A DNA stretch of 64,000 nucleotides from an uncultured Elusimicrobia bacterium (GCA_903830945.1 CAIKVT010000069.1:158294-222293), one strand, 5' to 3'. Positions 35,070 to 43,989 are shown, numbered from the stretch's first letter. Translations and numbers: made by a program. The notes: a model not told the origin generated them from the letters alone.

Positions 35070-36382
35070 GCAAGACTATCTCCATCGCAGTCCACCACCT
35101 GACCCGCGTCGAAGGCCACGGCAACATCGAGGTCGACGTGAAGAACGGCAAGATCCTGAAGTGCGAGTGGCAGGTGCCGGAGGCGCCGCGCTTTTTCGAA
35201 GCCATGGTGCGGGGCCGGCATTACTCGGAAGTGGCCCGGATCACGAGCCGCATCTGCGGCATCTGCTCCATCGGGCATACCTTGGCGTCCTTGAAGGCGA
35301 CCGAGGCGGCCCTGGGCATCCAGGTGACGCCGCAGACCTTCAAGCTGCGCGAGCTGATGAAGCACGCGGAGAACTTTGACTCCCACGTTTTGCATGTGTA
35401 TTTTTTGGCGGCTCCGGACTTTCTGGGCGCGCCGTCGGTGTTCCCGCTGGTGGCGACCCACGGGACGGTGGTGGCGCGGGCCTTGCGGCTCAAGAGGATC
35501 GCCCACGAGTGGGGCTCGCTCATCGCGGGCCGTACCACGCATCCGACCAAGGCAGTGCCGGGCGGGTTCGCGTCTTTGCCCACGGTTAAGGAGTTGGTCG
35601 AGCTCAAGGAGAAAATGTTGGCTGCGGTGCCGGACCTTGAAGAGACCTTGAAGACGATCAAGGCTTTGGCCCCGGCCATCCCGGCTTTCAATCGGCCGAC
35701 CGAGTATATGGCCTTGCATTGCAAGGACGGCTATGCGCTCTACGATGGCGAGATCCAGACGGTGCTGCCGGATGGGGACAAGAAGATCTATAAGGTCTCC
35801 GACTATAGGAAGTGCACCAATGAGTTCATGACCGCGGTCTCTACGGCGAAGTTCACGAAGAATCGGATGGATAGCTACGCGGCCGGCGCTTTGGCGCGCT
35901 TCAACAATAACTATGACCAATTGTTGCCCGCGGCCAAGAAGGTGGCGGCGGAGTTGGGATTGAAGGCGATCTGCACTAATCCTTATATGAACACGGTGGC
36001 GCAGGTCGTGGAGATCGTGGAGAGCTTCCACCAGTCTTTGGCCATCGTGGAGGAGTTCATCAAGACGGGCTTGAAGGACGAGCCGTTGGTGAAACCGACC
36101 AAGTATTCCAAGGGCGCGGGCGCGACCGAAGTGCCGCGCGGCATCTTGTTCCACGAGTACGAGTACGATAAAGATGGGATGTGCTTGGGCGGCAACTGCA
36201 TCATTCCGACCAATCAGAACCACGCCAACATCCAGAAGGATTTCGAGGCTTTGGTGCCGAAGCTGTTGGAAGAGGGAGTGGACGAGAAGAAGATGGAGCT
36301 GCGGCTGGAGATGCTGGTGCGGGCTTACGATCCCTGCATCTCGTGCTCGACGCACTTCTTGGACGTGAAGTTCATCAGATAA
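35066..36382 (+). CDS. Cytoplasmic NiFe hydrogenase, alpha (large, catalytic) subunit
   Basis: Catalytic NiFe subunit, 438 residues. The four nickel-ligand cysteines lie in SRICGICSIGH (about residue 62) and SFDPCxxC-type sequence DPCISCSTH (about 421). Behind the last His is a short tail (FLDVKFIR) that a maturation endopeptidase would remove. A candidate endopeptidase gene is at 40335-40796. The beta-gamma-delta-alpha order matches the sulfhydrogenase operon of Pyrococcus furiosus, supporting group 3b: a reversible NAD(P)-linked enzyme that could dispose of electrons as H2 during fermentation. A terminator follows. Confidence 0.95.
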   Translation: MSKTISIAVHHLTRVEGHGNIEVDVKNGKILKCEWQVPEAPRFFEAMVRGRHYSEVARITSRICGICSIGHTLASLKATEAALGIQVTPQTFKLRELMKHAENFDSHVLHVYFLAAPDFLGAPSVFPLVATHGTVVARALRLKRIAHEWGSLIAGRTTHPTKAVPGGFASLPTVKELVELKEKMLAAVPDLEETLKTIKALAPAIPAFNRPTEYMALHCKDGYALYDGEIQTVLPDGDKKIYKVSDYRKCTNEFMTAVSTAKFTKNRMDSYAAGALARFNNNYDQLLPAAKKVAAELGLKAICTNPYMNTVAQVVEIVESFHQSLAIVEEFIKTGLKDEPLVKPTKYSKGAGATEVPRGILFHEYEYDKDGMCLGGNCIIPTNQNHANIQKDFEALVPKLLEEGVDEKKMELRLEMLVRAYDPCISCSTHFLDVKFIR

Positions 36383-36412
36383 CGGGATAGCGCATCTTTG
36401 GTGCGCGTGCAG

Positions 36413-36450
36413 CCGGCGGTCTTCCGAGAGGGGGGCCGCCGGTTCGTTTT
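36413..36450 (+). terminator. Intrinsic terminator after the hydrogenase operon
   Basis: CCGGCGG (36413-36419) pairs with CCGCCGG (36436-36442) across a 16-base loop, followed by TTCGTTTT. It lies 30 bp after the large-subunit stop. A small GCGCA/TGCGC hairpin (36390-36406) precedes it. Confidence 0.7.
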
Positions 36451-36531
36451 ATGCAGAACGCATGGTTCTACCGCGCGCTATTGGCGCTCATCACTGGCGC
36501 GTGGCGGCAGAAGCGCTTGGTTCGGCGGAAT

Positions 36532-36560
36532 CTTTAAGGTCACAAATTGTGACCTTAAAG
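36532..36560. promoter_or_regulatory. Perfect 29-bp palindrome (14-bp arms), candidate operator
   Basis: The left arm CTTTAAGGTCACAA (36532-36545) is an exact inverted copy of the right arm (36547-36560), separated by a single A. There is no T tract. It stands about 50 bp upstream of the TATAAT that serves the next gene and beyond the hydrogenase terminator, so it fits a regulator binding site better than a terminator. Confidence 0.6.
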
Positions 36561-36612
36561 TTCATCCGCGCCGATATCCGGAAAACATGTCACAGGCTTA
36601 GGCCCCTTTAGC

Positions 36613-36618
36613 TATAAT
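36613..36618 (+). promoter_or_regulatory. -10 element 7 bp before start codon (leaderless)
   Basis: A perfect TATAAT preceded by GC (GCTATAAT), then 7 bases to the ATG at 36626. No ribosome binding site fits in between. Confidence 0.6.
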
Positions 36619-36625
36619 AACGCAC

Positions 36626-37156
36626 ATGAGCAGACAGAGGACCGCCGCTTGCGCCGCCGCGTTCGCGCTGGCCGGCCTGATCGGCTGCGCCGAGCCCACC
36701 GTGTATCAGAACACCAGCTGGGGAATGAATGAGAAGGCGCTCCGGACTGCCCGCCCCGCCAGTGCAGCGGCAGGCGACAAGCTCTGGCTCGAGCACGTCA
36801 CCATCAACGCTCTCAATGCCGCGGCCACCTACCGCCTCGGCCCCAAAGGCCTTCAGGATGTCACCATTGCCTTCGACCCCGTGCGGGTGACCAAGGACCA
36901 ATACATCGACACCTACCACCAAGTCAAAGCCCTGCTCAGCGATAAATACGGCGCACCCGAGGCCGAAGCCACCGACCTCGTAGTCCGGTCCCAGAAATAC
37001 CGCATCACCCAAGCGCCCGATTACCAGAGCCAAGTCATCTTTCGCACGCCGCTGGCCCTCATCCAACTCACCTGCGCCGGCAATTGCGACGGCACCACAG
37101 GCAATAATATCCTGATCACCTACGGGATGCCTCGGGCCCCCACCGAAGGGCTCTAG
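36626..37156 (+). CDS. Putative lipoprotein of unknown function
   Basis: A 176-residue protein with a lipoprotein signal peptide: a basic start, then hydrophobic AACAAAFALAGLIGC with the lipobox LIGC, giving lipidated Cys about 23. The mature part (TVYQNTSWGMNEKALRTARP onward) reads as a soluble alpha/beta domain with a QIxDTYHQVKALLSDKYG-like helix. This pattern is seen in small lipoproteins that follow how a substrate changes between paired measurements, but no family was recognised. The mRNA is predicted leaderless. It lies 9 bp before a small membrane protein gene. Confidence 0.75.
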   Translation: MSRQRTAACAAAFALAGLIGCAEPTVYQNTSWGMNEKALRTARPASAAAGDKLWLEHVTINALNAAATYRLGPKGLQDVTIAFDPVRVTKDQYIDTYHQVKALLSDKYGAPEAEATDLVVRSQKYRITQAPDYQSQVIFRTPLALIQLTCAGNCDGTTGNNILITYGMPRAPTEGL

Positions 37157-37165
37157 ACTGCAGCA

Positions 37166-37675
37166 ATGCTCCCCTTCGTCCTTGCGAGCGTGCTATCCGG
37201 CGTATCCGTTTACGCCATCGACCGCATAGAGCGCATGTCGCAAGGTCCCGCGCCCGCCGACCATGACCTCTTGAGACTCGTCTTCCGGTCCTGCTTCCTA
37301 ATCATCGGCATCTTCACCTACGCCATCATCGCGAGCCAGACAGGCTCCTTGGCCGCCGTGCTCTTCCTGCCCGTGATCGTGGCCGCGCTGCTGGCCGCGG
37401 CCTATGTGTGGAGGGCGTACAATCTCAGGACCGGCGCGCATCTGCTGAAAATGCGCTTCGACCGCGAAGTCGCTCAATGCTCACGGGCCATTAAAAGCGA
37501 CCCCGCCAACGCCGCCGCCCATGCGCGCTTAAGCGAGCTTTATGAGGAAGCGGGACAACTCGAACTGGCCCTGGAGCACGTCCGGATTCTCCTCGTGCTG
37601 GAGCCCAGCGTACAGAACCGTTGGCGCCTCGCGCAACTCCAGCGAGATGCGACCCATTCATGCTATCATTCATGA
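37166..37675 (+). CDS. Small membrane protein with cytoplasmic TPR-like tail
   Basis: A 169-residue protein of unknown function. Hydrophobic segments lie at about 1-18, 44-62 and 66-86 (RSCFLIIGIFTYAIIAS and AAVLFLPVIVAALLAAAYV). A soluble tail contains one TPR-like unit (FDREVAQCSRAIKSDPANA, then ARLSELYEEAGQLELALEHV). It follows the lipoprotein gene after 9 bp and is probably co-transcribed. Its last codons contain the promoter element for the next gene. Confidence 0.7.
   Translation: MLPFVLASVLSGVSVYAIDRIERMSQGPAPADHDLLRLVFRSCFLIIGIFTYAIIASQTGSLAAVLFLPVIVAALLAAAYVWRAYNLRTGAHLLKMRFDREVAQCSRAIKSDPANAAAHARLSELYEEAGQLELALEHVRILLVLEPSVQNRWRLAQLQRDATHSCYHS
37661..37669 (+). promoter_or_regulatory. 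Extended -10 promoter for homospermidine synthase gene
   Basis: TGCTATCAT, an extended -10 within the end of the preceding gene. A start near 37676 leaves a leader of about 35 bases with AGGAG before the ATG at 37711. Confidence 0.45.
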
Positions 37676-37710
37676 CGCAGTTTTGAACGCGCAAAATAGG
37701 AGTTTTCACC

Positions 37711-39168
37711 ATGAATAAGTTTGATAAAAAGATCCTTTTCGTAGGCTACGGCGCCGTGGCTCAGTGCGCCCTTCCTATATTGATGAAGCTTATGAAGGTC
37801 TCGCCAAAGAACGTCACCGTCATGGACTTCGAAGACCGCAAAGCCGCGCTCAAGCCATGGATCTCCAAAGGCGTGCGCTGGGTGCGCAATCGTATTACCA
37901 AGCAGAACCTGAGCCCACTGCTGGGCAAGTATCTCAAAGCCGGCGATGTGCTCATCGACCTGGCCTGGAACATCGACGCCCTCGTTCTCTTGCAGTGGTG
38001 CCACGACCACGGAGTGCTCTACGTCAACACCTCCACCGAGGTCTGGGACCCCTACGCCGGTGCCGTCAACCAGACGCCCCAGGAGCGCACTCTCTACTGG
38101 CGGCACATGAACGTGCGCCGCATGATGGCCAAGTGGGACCGGTCCGGCCCCACCGCGGTCTTGGAGCACGGCGCCAACCCCGGTCTGATCTCCCATTTCA
38201 CCAAGTACGGCCTTCTCGACATCGCCAAGCACCTCCTGGCCGAGCGCAAGGTCAAGGGCCGCAAGGCAGAGGTCCTGCGCCAGCTCATGAAGGACCAGTT
38301 CTTCAACCGTCTGGCCATGGAGCTCGGCGTCAAGGTCATTCACGTCAGCGAGCGCGACACGCAGATCTCCGACATGCCCAAGCAGGTCGACGAGTTCGTC
38401 AATACTTGGAGCGTTGAAGGCTTCCGCGAGGAAGGCATCACCACGGCGGAGATGGGCTGGGGCACGCACGAAAAAGAGCTTCCGGCCATGGCCTATCAGC
38501 ACAAGAGCGGGCCGCGCAACCAGATCTGCTTGGCGCGCATGGGCATGAATACCTGGGTCCGCTCCTGGGTCCCTGATTACTGTATCCATGGCATGGTGGT
38601 GCGCCACGGCGAGGCCTTTACCATATCTGACAAGCTTACGGTCTGGAAGAATGGCAAGGCTCTCTACCGTCCCACAGTGCACTACGCTTATAACCCCAGC
38701 GACAATGCCATCATCTCGCTCAATGAGCTACGCGGCTACGACTACAAGCTCCAGTCCAAGGTCCGCATCATGAACGACGAGATCATCAAGGGCGCCGACA
38801 TCTTGGGCGCGCTGATCATGGGACATCCTTACAACTCCTGGTGGACCGGCAGCGACCTGAGCATCGAGCAGTCCCGTCGCCTGGTGCCGCACCAGAACGC
38901 CACCACTATGCAGGTCGCCATCTCCGTGGTGGCCGCGACCCTGTGGATGATCGAAAACCCCGAGCGGGGCGTGGTGGTCCCCGACGACCTGCCGCACGAG
39001 TTCGTGCTCAAGGTCGCCATGCCGTATCTAGGCAAGTTCATCTCCAGGCGCTCGGATTGGACGCCGCTGAAGCACTACGCTAACGCCTTTGAGGGATTCA
39101 ACAACCCGGCCATCGACAGGAAGGACCCCTGGCAGTTCAAGAACTTCCTGATCACGGACGGCGACTAG
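37711..39168 (+). CDS. hss: Homospermidine synthase
   Basis: NAD-dependent enzyme of the bacterial homospermidine synthase family. It joins aminobutyl groups from putrescine (or spermidine) to make the triamine homospermidine. At 485 residues it has the family length. The N-terminal Rossmann motif is LFVGYGAVAQCALP (about 10-23). LIDLAWNIDALVLLQWC, YVNTSTEVWDPYAG and LEHGANPGLISHFTKYGL are strongly family-like, and the C-terminal region has HPYNSWWTGSDLSIEQSR. It has an AGGAG ribosome binding site and is followed after 16 bp by a type III decarboxylase that could supply its putrescine. Confidence 0.9.
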   Translation: MNKFDKKILFVGYGAVAQCALPILMKLMKVSPKNVTVMDFEDRKAALKPWISKGVRWVRNRITKQNLSPLLGKYLKAGDVLIDLAWNIDALVLLQWCHDHGVLYVNTSTEVWDPYAGAVNQTPQERTLYWRHMNVRRMMAKWDRSGPTAVLEHGANPGLISHFTKYGLLDIAKHLLAERKVKGRKAEVLRQLMKDQFFNRLAMELGVKVIHVSERDTQISDMPKQVDEFVNTWSVEGFREEGITTAEMGWGTHEKELPAMAYQHKSGPRNQICLARMGMNTWVRSWVPDYCIHGMVVRHGEAFTISDKLTVWKNGKALYRPTVHYAYNPSDNAIISLNELRGYDYKLQSKVRIMNDEIIKGADILGALIMGHPYNSWWTGSDLSIEQSRRLVPHQNATTMQVAISVVAATLWMIENPERGVVVPDDLPHEFVLKVAMPYLGKFISRRSDWTPLKHYANAFEGFNNPAIDRKDPWQFKNFLITDGD

Positions 39169-39184
39169 GACTAGGGGAGATCTG

Positions 39185-40330
39185 ATGATATCGCGCAAAC
39201 AGCTGCAGAAGCTCGCGGCCCGTCACGGCACGCCCCTCTTCGTGGTGGACCATGACGAGATCCGGCGCAATTACGCCACTTTCAAGCGATATCTGCCCCG
39301 GGTGCAGGCCTACTACGCGGTCAAGGCCGAGCCCCTGCCCGAGATCGTGCAGACCCTCTATAAGGCCGGCGCGAGCTTCGACGTGGCCTCCATGCCCGAG
39401 TTCCGTATCGTCCATGAGAACATCAAGCACCTGCCCGCCAAAGCGCGCCAGGACTGGATCTGGGACAAGATCATCTACGCTAACCCCATCAAGGCCAACG
39501 AGACCCTGCGCCAGCTCGACCCTTACAAGCCCCTTGTGACCTACGACAACATCGAGGAGATCCGCAAGATCAAGCGCTACGCCCCGCACGCGGGCCTGGC
39601 CCTGCGCCTGAAGGTGGCCAACACCGGCGCCATGGTGGAGCTCTCCTCCAAGTTCGGCGCGGCGCCCGGCGAGGCCGTGGACCTCATCCTGGCCGCGGTC
39701 AAGGCCGGCCTGGTCGTGGAGGGGCTGAGCTTCCACGTGGGCAGCCAGACCACCAACTTCGAGAACTTCGTGCAGGCCATCAACCTGGCCGCCGACGTCT
39801 TCAAGGAAGCGCGGCAGCGCGGCTACACCAAGATGAACGTGCTCGACATCGGCGGCGGGTTCCCGGCGCCCTATGACGAGACGGTCAAGCCCTTCCGCGA
39901 GCTGGCCACAAAGATCAATGCCGAGCTCGAGCGGCTTTTCCCGCGGGACATCGAGATACTGGCCGAGCCGGGCCGCTTCATGATCGCCACTGCGGCGACC
40001 TCGGTGGTCACCATACTCGGCAAGGCCTTGCGCGACGGCAAGGTCTGCTATTACGTCGACGATGGGGTCTATCACACCTACTCCGGCATCATCTTCGACC
40101 ACTGCCACTACCACATGAAGTCGTTCCGCAAGGGAAAGGACCAGATCTGCGGCGTCTTCGGCCCGACCTGCGATGCCCTCGACGTAATCTCCATGTCGGA
40201 GAACCTTCCCGCCGACCTCGAGCTGGGCGAGCTTCTCTACAGCCCGAACATCGGGGCCTACAGCCACGCTTCGTCCACCTACTTCAATGGCTTTCCGCCC
40301 GCGAAGGTGGTGCACGTCAACCGCTCATAA
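39185..40330 (+). CDS. Fold-type III PLP decarboxylase, ornithine/lysine type
   Basis: Pyridoxal-phosphate enzyme of the alanine racemase-like (group IV) decarboxylase family, 381 residues. The PLP lysine is about Lys47 in YYAVKAEP; the glycine-rich phosphate-binding loop is LDIGGGFP; EPGRFM and FGPTCDALD (active-site Cys about 329) match ornithine/lysine decarboxylases. Ornithine decarboxylase is the simplest role because it would feed putrescine to the adjacent homospermidine synthase. Lysine or carboxynorspermidine decarboxylase activity cannot be excluded by eye. It acts as a dimer in known members. Confidence 0.88.
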   Translation: MISRKQLQKLAARHGTPLFVVDHDEIRRNYATFKRYLPRVQAYYAVKAEPLPEIVQTLYKAGASFDVASMPEFRIVHENIKHLPAKARQDWIWDKIIYANPIKANETLRQLDPYKPLVTYDNIEEIRKIKRYAPHAGLALRLKVANTGAMVELSSKFGAAPGEAVDLILAAVKAGLVVEGLSFHVGSQTTNFENFVQAINLAADVFKEARQRGYTKMNVLDIGGGFPAPYDETVKPFRELATKINAELERLFPRDIEILAEPGRFMIATAATSVVTILGKALRDGKVCYYVDDGVYHTYSGIIFDHCHYHMKSFRKGKDQICGVFGPTCDALDVISMSENLPADLELGELLYSPNIGAYSHASSTYFNGFPPAKVVHVNRS

Positions 40331-40334
40331 AGGT

Positions 40335-40796
40335 TTGCGCTATCTCATCGGCGTTGGCAATTACATGGCTTTCGACGACTCCATAGGCCTGCGCATCGTC
40401 GAGCGCATATCGGAGGGGGGACTGGAGCGGGGCTTCCGGGCCATCGACCTCTCCGGAAACACCGTGAACCTGCTGAACTACCTGGAGCCGGCCACCGAGC
40501 GCATCCTGATCGTGGATAGCGCGAGGATGGGTAAAAAGCCAGGTGAGCATGAGTTCTTCAAGCCCGAGGACGTGGAGACCAAGAAGGAGCTGACCGGGTT
40601 GACCACGCACGAGGGGGACTTGCTCAAGATCCTGGAGTTCGCCCGTCAGTTGAAGTATCCTATCCCGCCCATCACCTTCATGGGCATCGAGCCTGAGGAC
40701 ATCAAGAACGAGATGGGCCTCTCCGCGACCCTGCAGGGGCGCTTGTCCGAATATGTCCAGGTCGCTATCCAGAGCTGTCTGGGCTCACTCGGGTAG
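40335..40796 (+). CDS. Hydrogenase maturation endopeptidase
   Basis: Peptidase of the HyaD/HycI family that clips the C-terminal tail of the NiFe large subunit after nickel insertion. From the TTG at 40335 it is 153 residues. The family motif GVGNYMAFDDSIGLRIVE (GNxxxxDDxxG-type) is at the extreme N-terminus and includes a nickel-sensing Asp. The middle has ILIVDSARMGKKPGEHEFF, and ITFMGIEPE is the third conserved part. An ATG at 40287 would overlap the decarboxylase and add 16 non-family residues, so 40335 is preferred but uncertain. It probably serves the hydrogenase encoded 4 kb upstream. Confidence 0.85.
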   Translation: MRYLIGVGNYMAFDDSIGLRIVERISEGGLERGFRAIDLSGNTVNLLNYLEPATERILIVDSARMGKKPGEHEFFKPEDVETKKELTGLTTHEGDLLKILEFARQLKYPIPPITFMGIEPEDIKNEMGLSATLQGRLSEYVQVAIQSCLGSLG

Positions 40797-40821
40797 GGAT
40801 GGACAACGCGAAGCGCCGGCG

Positions 40822-43800
40822 CTATGCGCCGGCACCGCCCTTACGGTAGCGCGCCTCGAGCTCCCGCAGCCGGGTCTCGTATTGTTTCTGCAGGGCGGCG
40901 CGGTCCTCGGCCAGTTTGCGCAGCTTTTCATCGTGCGCCGCGGCGTGCTCGATCTTTGTGAGATTGAGTTCATTGCGCAGATCGTGCTCTAGCTTCTGGA
41001 AGCTTTTGGCCAGTTCTTCCTCTTTCTCCAGCAGGAGCTCGCTGCCGTGGCTTTTGGCGGCTTCGATCTGTCGGAGCTTCTCCTGGTGGGCCTGGTCCAG
41101 TTCCCGGCTGCGCCGGTCTAAAGCGGCGTGCAGTTCATCGCGCTCTCGAGCCGCGGCGGCATCGAGTTGGGTCTGCTTATCGGTGAATTCAGCGCGCAGG
41201 GCGGCCACCTCGCGAGCCACCAGATCGCGCTTCTGTGCGGCGAAGGCGGTCTCTTTAGCCACGGCCTCGGCAGTGATAGTCTTCTCGAACTCCAGGGACT
41301 TGAGCTCCAGGGCCTCTGCGCGGTCTCGGTGAGCGGTGTCGAGCTCGGCGCGGGCCTGGAATATCCGGCCGTTGTAGGCGAGGAGGAGGTCCTTCTCCTT
41401 CTCGATGAGAAGGTTCTCCACCTCCTTCTGGCGCGCGCGGACGTTTGCGTCGAGCATCTTTTCGCGCTGTGCGATGCCGAGCTCCATTTCGCGACGGCGC
41501 TGGGAGATCTCGCGGTCGCGGGACTCTTCCCACTCCTTGCGCTCGCGGGCCAGGGCCTCGCGCTTGGCGCTGAGCCAAAGGTTTTCTCGCTCGCTCAGAG
41601 CGCCTTGCAGTTCAGCCTCGCGTTTGATCCAGGCTTCCTGAAAGCTGTTTTCCCGCGTCGCTAGTTCCGCGAGCCGGTCGTCGATGGTCTTTTTGAGTGC
41701 CGACTCCTTCTGCCGGACCTTTTCCTGCAGTTCGGCTTCGCGGGTGCGGGCCTCTATCATGAGCTGCAGGCGCAACGCCTCAAGTTCCCCTTGCTGGCTG
41801 TGCCAGACGTCTTCGATTTCTTTGGCACGGCGGACGGCCCTGGTTTCTACGTCCTTGACGCGGATGGTGAATTTTTCCTCCAGTTCCCGGCGCGTGATCG
41901 CTAAGGCCGCCTCTTTCTGACGGTCGTTTTGTTCAAGGCGCTCGCGGTCGGAGTTGAGAAGGCTCTCGCGCTGGGCGATCCATTCGAGCTCGCGTTGGTC
42001 CCATGAGTTCTGCAGGGCCTTCTGCTCACGGGCGAAGCGGTCGCGCAGGGAGGTCTCGACCGCTGCGGCGCGTTCCTCCAGGGCGGCTTTCTGCTGGACG
42101 AAGTTGGCCTCGTAGGCGGCTCTGGTCTGGCTCTCTTTAGCCGCGGCCTCGACTCTGAGCTGGGTCTCCTTGGTAAAACACTCATCGCGCAGGGCCTTGG
42201 CCTGGGCCGTGGCCGCCGACTCCGCCTCGGCCTGGCGGTCAGCGGACTGTGCCGTCAGAGCGGCTCGCTCGTCGTCGAGAGCGGCGCGCTGGCGGTCCGC
42301 GAGAGATTTCTCCAGCGCTGCGGTCTTGGTCTCGAGCCGGCGGCGCTCCTCGGTGAGGCGTCGGCTCATCTGGCCGTCGAGTTCTTGGAGCCTCAGGTCG
42401 TACTCGGCCTGACGGGTCGCAGACTCGGCTTGTGCTTTCTCGGCCAGTTCCTTGCGCAGGGCCTCGTAGGCATCGTGGTGGGCCTTGATGGCCTGGGCTT
42501 GCTCCGTGGATAAGGATTGGCGCAGGGCTGCTTCGCGCGCCGTTTCGGACAGGGCTAGGTCGCTGAGCTGGCGCAGATGCAGCTCCTGCAGGCGCCGGCG
42601 CTCGGCGTCGAGTTCGGCTGAAAAATCCTTGCGGGCTCGGGCTAGGTCCGCGTGGTGTTCGGCCAGCAGCGCCTGCTCGCGCTCGGCCCACTCGTCGCGC
42701 AGCCGGATCTCCAATGCGGACTCTCTGGCGACGAGGGCCTCCTCCTGGCGCTGATAGGCGGCCGCGAGGTCGGCCTGCTCGGCTGCGATAGCCTTGCGGC
42801 CGGCTGTCAGGCTGTCGGCGAGCTGGGCCCGGTAGGCGTCCTGGAGTCCGACCTGCCGGCGGAAGAGGTCGTTCTCCTTCTTCTGATAGGTTGCTTGCTC
42901 CGCTTTGAATCTGGCCGCAAGCTCAGCCTCGCGCTGCGCGATAAGCTCCTGCTCGTGGAGCAGCAGGGACTCCAGCTGGGCCTGTGACTTATCGACGAGT
43001 TTTTCCTCCTGGGCCGCGTAGCGCTTGAGCGCGTCCCGGTGGCGCTCGGCGGCCTCGGCCTCCAGGTGGGCCTCCCTGTCGCGGAAGTGTTGCTCCAGGA
43101 AGCGGCGCTCGGCCGCGAGCTTCTCCTGCAGGCTCCCCCATTCGGCCTCGTGCTTGTGGGTGTAGGACTCCTCCAGCTCCTCTAGGCGCCGGGCGTGCTC
43201 GGCCTCAAGCTTGAGCCGGTGCGCCTCGATCGACTCTCCCTGTCGCAGGAGCCGGGCCTCGTGGTGGGCGATCTTGGCCTGGAACTTCTCATCCAGAGCC
43301 GTCTCATCGCGCGCCAGGACCTCGCGGTTGTGCTTGAGCAGCGCCATCTCGTCGGCCTCGTAGCGGCGCCGGAACTCCATCTCCTTGGCCTTGATCTTCT
43401 CGTCGAGGAGCCGTTGCTGGCTCTCTAGGTCGCGCTCCCGGGAGCGGACGAGGTCGGACTGGATGTTGAGCCGCTCCAGGAACGACTGCTTGGTCTCCCC
43501 CAGCGCCTTCTCCTGGTGCTGGAGGAGGGACTGCATTTCGCGCTCTCCGTCGGCTCGGGCTGTTTTGACCGCGTCGATGACGTCGCGGCGCAGCCGGCCG
43601 AACTGGCTTTCCTTGTCGGCAAGCTCGCGCTTGAGGGCGTCGATCTGGAGTTGGAGCTGGTTGCGTTCTTCCTTGACCCGCGCGTCCTCCTCCTGGAGCA
43701 TCTCATGGCGCAACTCCTCGCGCAGGTGGAGTTCCATCTTATGGTGGTCCTGGACCGTGGATTCCCAGGCATGGATGGTCTCTTTCCAGCGTTTGACCGT

Positions 43801-43989
43801 CTCTTCTTTCTGGGACACCTCTTGGGAGAGCTTCCGGACGTCCTGTCCAGCCTGCGCCTTGTCAAAGCGCAGGGTGGTGAGTTCTGCATCCATCTTGTGG
43901 ATGCGTTCCAGGGCCCAGCGCAGGGCCAGACGCGCGGTCTCTAGGTCATTGACCGCGGAGGCGTCGAGGAATTCCTTGTCGTTGTCCAT
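40822..43989 (-). CDS. Giant coiled-coil protein (1055 residues)
   Basis: A protein made almost entirely of charged heptad-rich helix (Ala, Glu, Arg, Lys, Leu, Gln) from about residue 10 to 1045, with no recognised globular domain, membrane segment or signal peptide. Local periodic phrases such as ELEAxxRR, AEREALLAE and KEAELQEKVRQKESAL recur. It begins MDNDKEFLDASAVNDLE and ends with a short Gly-rich tail (KGGAGA). A GAGGG ribosome binding site precedes the ATG. It is likely a cytoplasmic structural, scaffold or filament-forming protein. It is unrelated to SMC because both head domains are missing. It is convergent with the maturation protease gene. Confidence 0.8.
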   Translation of the reverse strand: MDNDKEFLDASAVNDLETARLALRWALERIHKMDAELTTLRFDKAQAGQDVRKLSQEVSQKEETVKRWKETIHAWESTVQDHHKMELHLREELRHEMLQEEDARVKEERNQLQLQIDALKRELADKESQFGRLRRDVIDAVKTARADGEREMQSLLQHQEKALGETKQSFLERLNIQSDLVRSRERDLESQQRLLDEKIKAKEMEFRRRYEADEMALLKHNREVLARDETALDEKFQAKIAHHEARLLRQGESIEAHRLKLEAEHARRLEELEESYTHKHEAEWGSLQEKLAAERRFLEQHFRDREAHLEAEAAERHRDALKRYAAQEEKLVDKSQAQLESLLLHEQELIAQREAELAARFKAEQATYQKKENDLFRRQVGLQDAYRAQLADSLTAGRKAIAAEQADLAAAYQRQEEALVARESALEIRLRDEWAEREQALLAEHHADLARARKDFSAELDAERRRLQELHLRQLSDLALSETAREAALRQSLSTEQAQAIKAHHDAYEALRKELAEKAQAESATRQAEYDLRLQELDGQMSRRLTEERRRLETKTAALEKSLADRQRAALDDERAALTAQSADRQAEAESAATAQAKALRDECFTKETQLRVEAAAKESQTRAAYEANFVQQKAALEERAAAVETSLRDRFAREQKALQNSWDQRELEWIAQRESLLNSDRERLEQNDRQKEAALAITRRELEEKFTIRVKDVETRAVRRAKEIEDVWHSQQGELEALRLQLMIEARTREAELQEKVRQKESALKKTIDDRLAELATRENSFQEAWIKREAELQGALSERENLWLSAKREALARERKEWEESRDREISQRRREMELGIAQREKMLDANVRARQKEVENLLIEKEKDLLLAYNGRIFQARAELDTAHRDRAEALELKSLEFEKTITAEAVAKETAFAAQKRDLVAREVAALRAEFTDKQTQLDAAAARERDELHAALDRRSRELDQAHQEKLRQIEAAKSHGSELLLEKEEELAKSFQKLEHDLRNELNLTKIEHAAAHDEKLRKLAEDRAALQKQYETRLRELEARYRKGGAGA

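Noticed and set aside
34862..36355. 497-codon open frame antisense to the hydrogenase large subunit
   Set aside because: Opposite a gene with diagnostic NiFe motifs; rich in His/Leu/Arg repeats typical of reversed coding sequence.
36532..36560. Reading the palindrome as a CRP/FNR-type site
   Set aside because: The half sites are everted (TCACA...TGTGA) relative to the CRP order TGTGA...TCACA.
39152..40315. 387-codon frame antisense to the decarboxylase
   Set aside because: The plus strand encodes an intact PLP enzyme; the antisense product is low-complexity.
41128..41664. Open frames antisense to the coiled-coil gene
   Set aside because: Shadows of the biased Glu/Ala/Arg codons; no ribosome binding site or recognisable protein.
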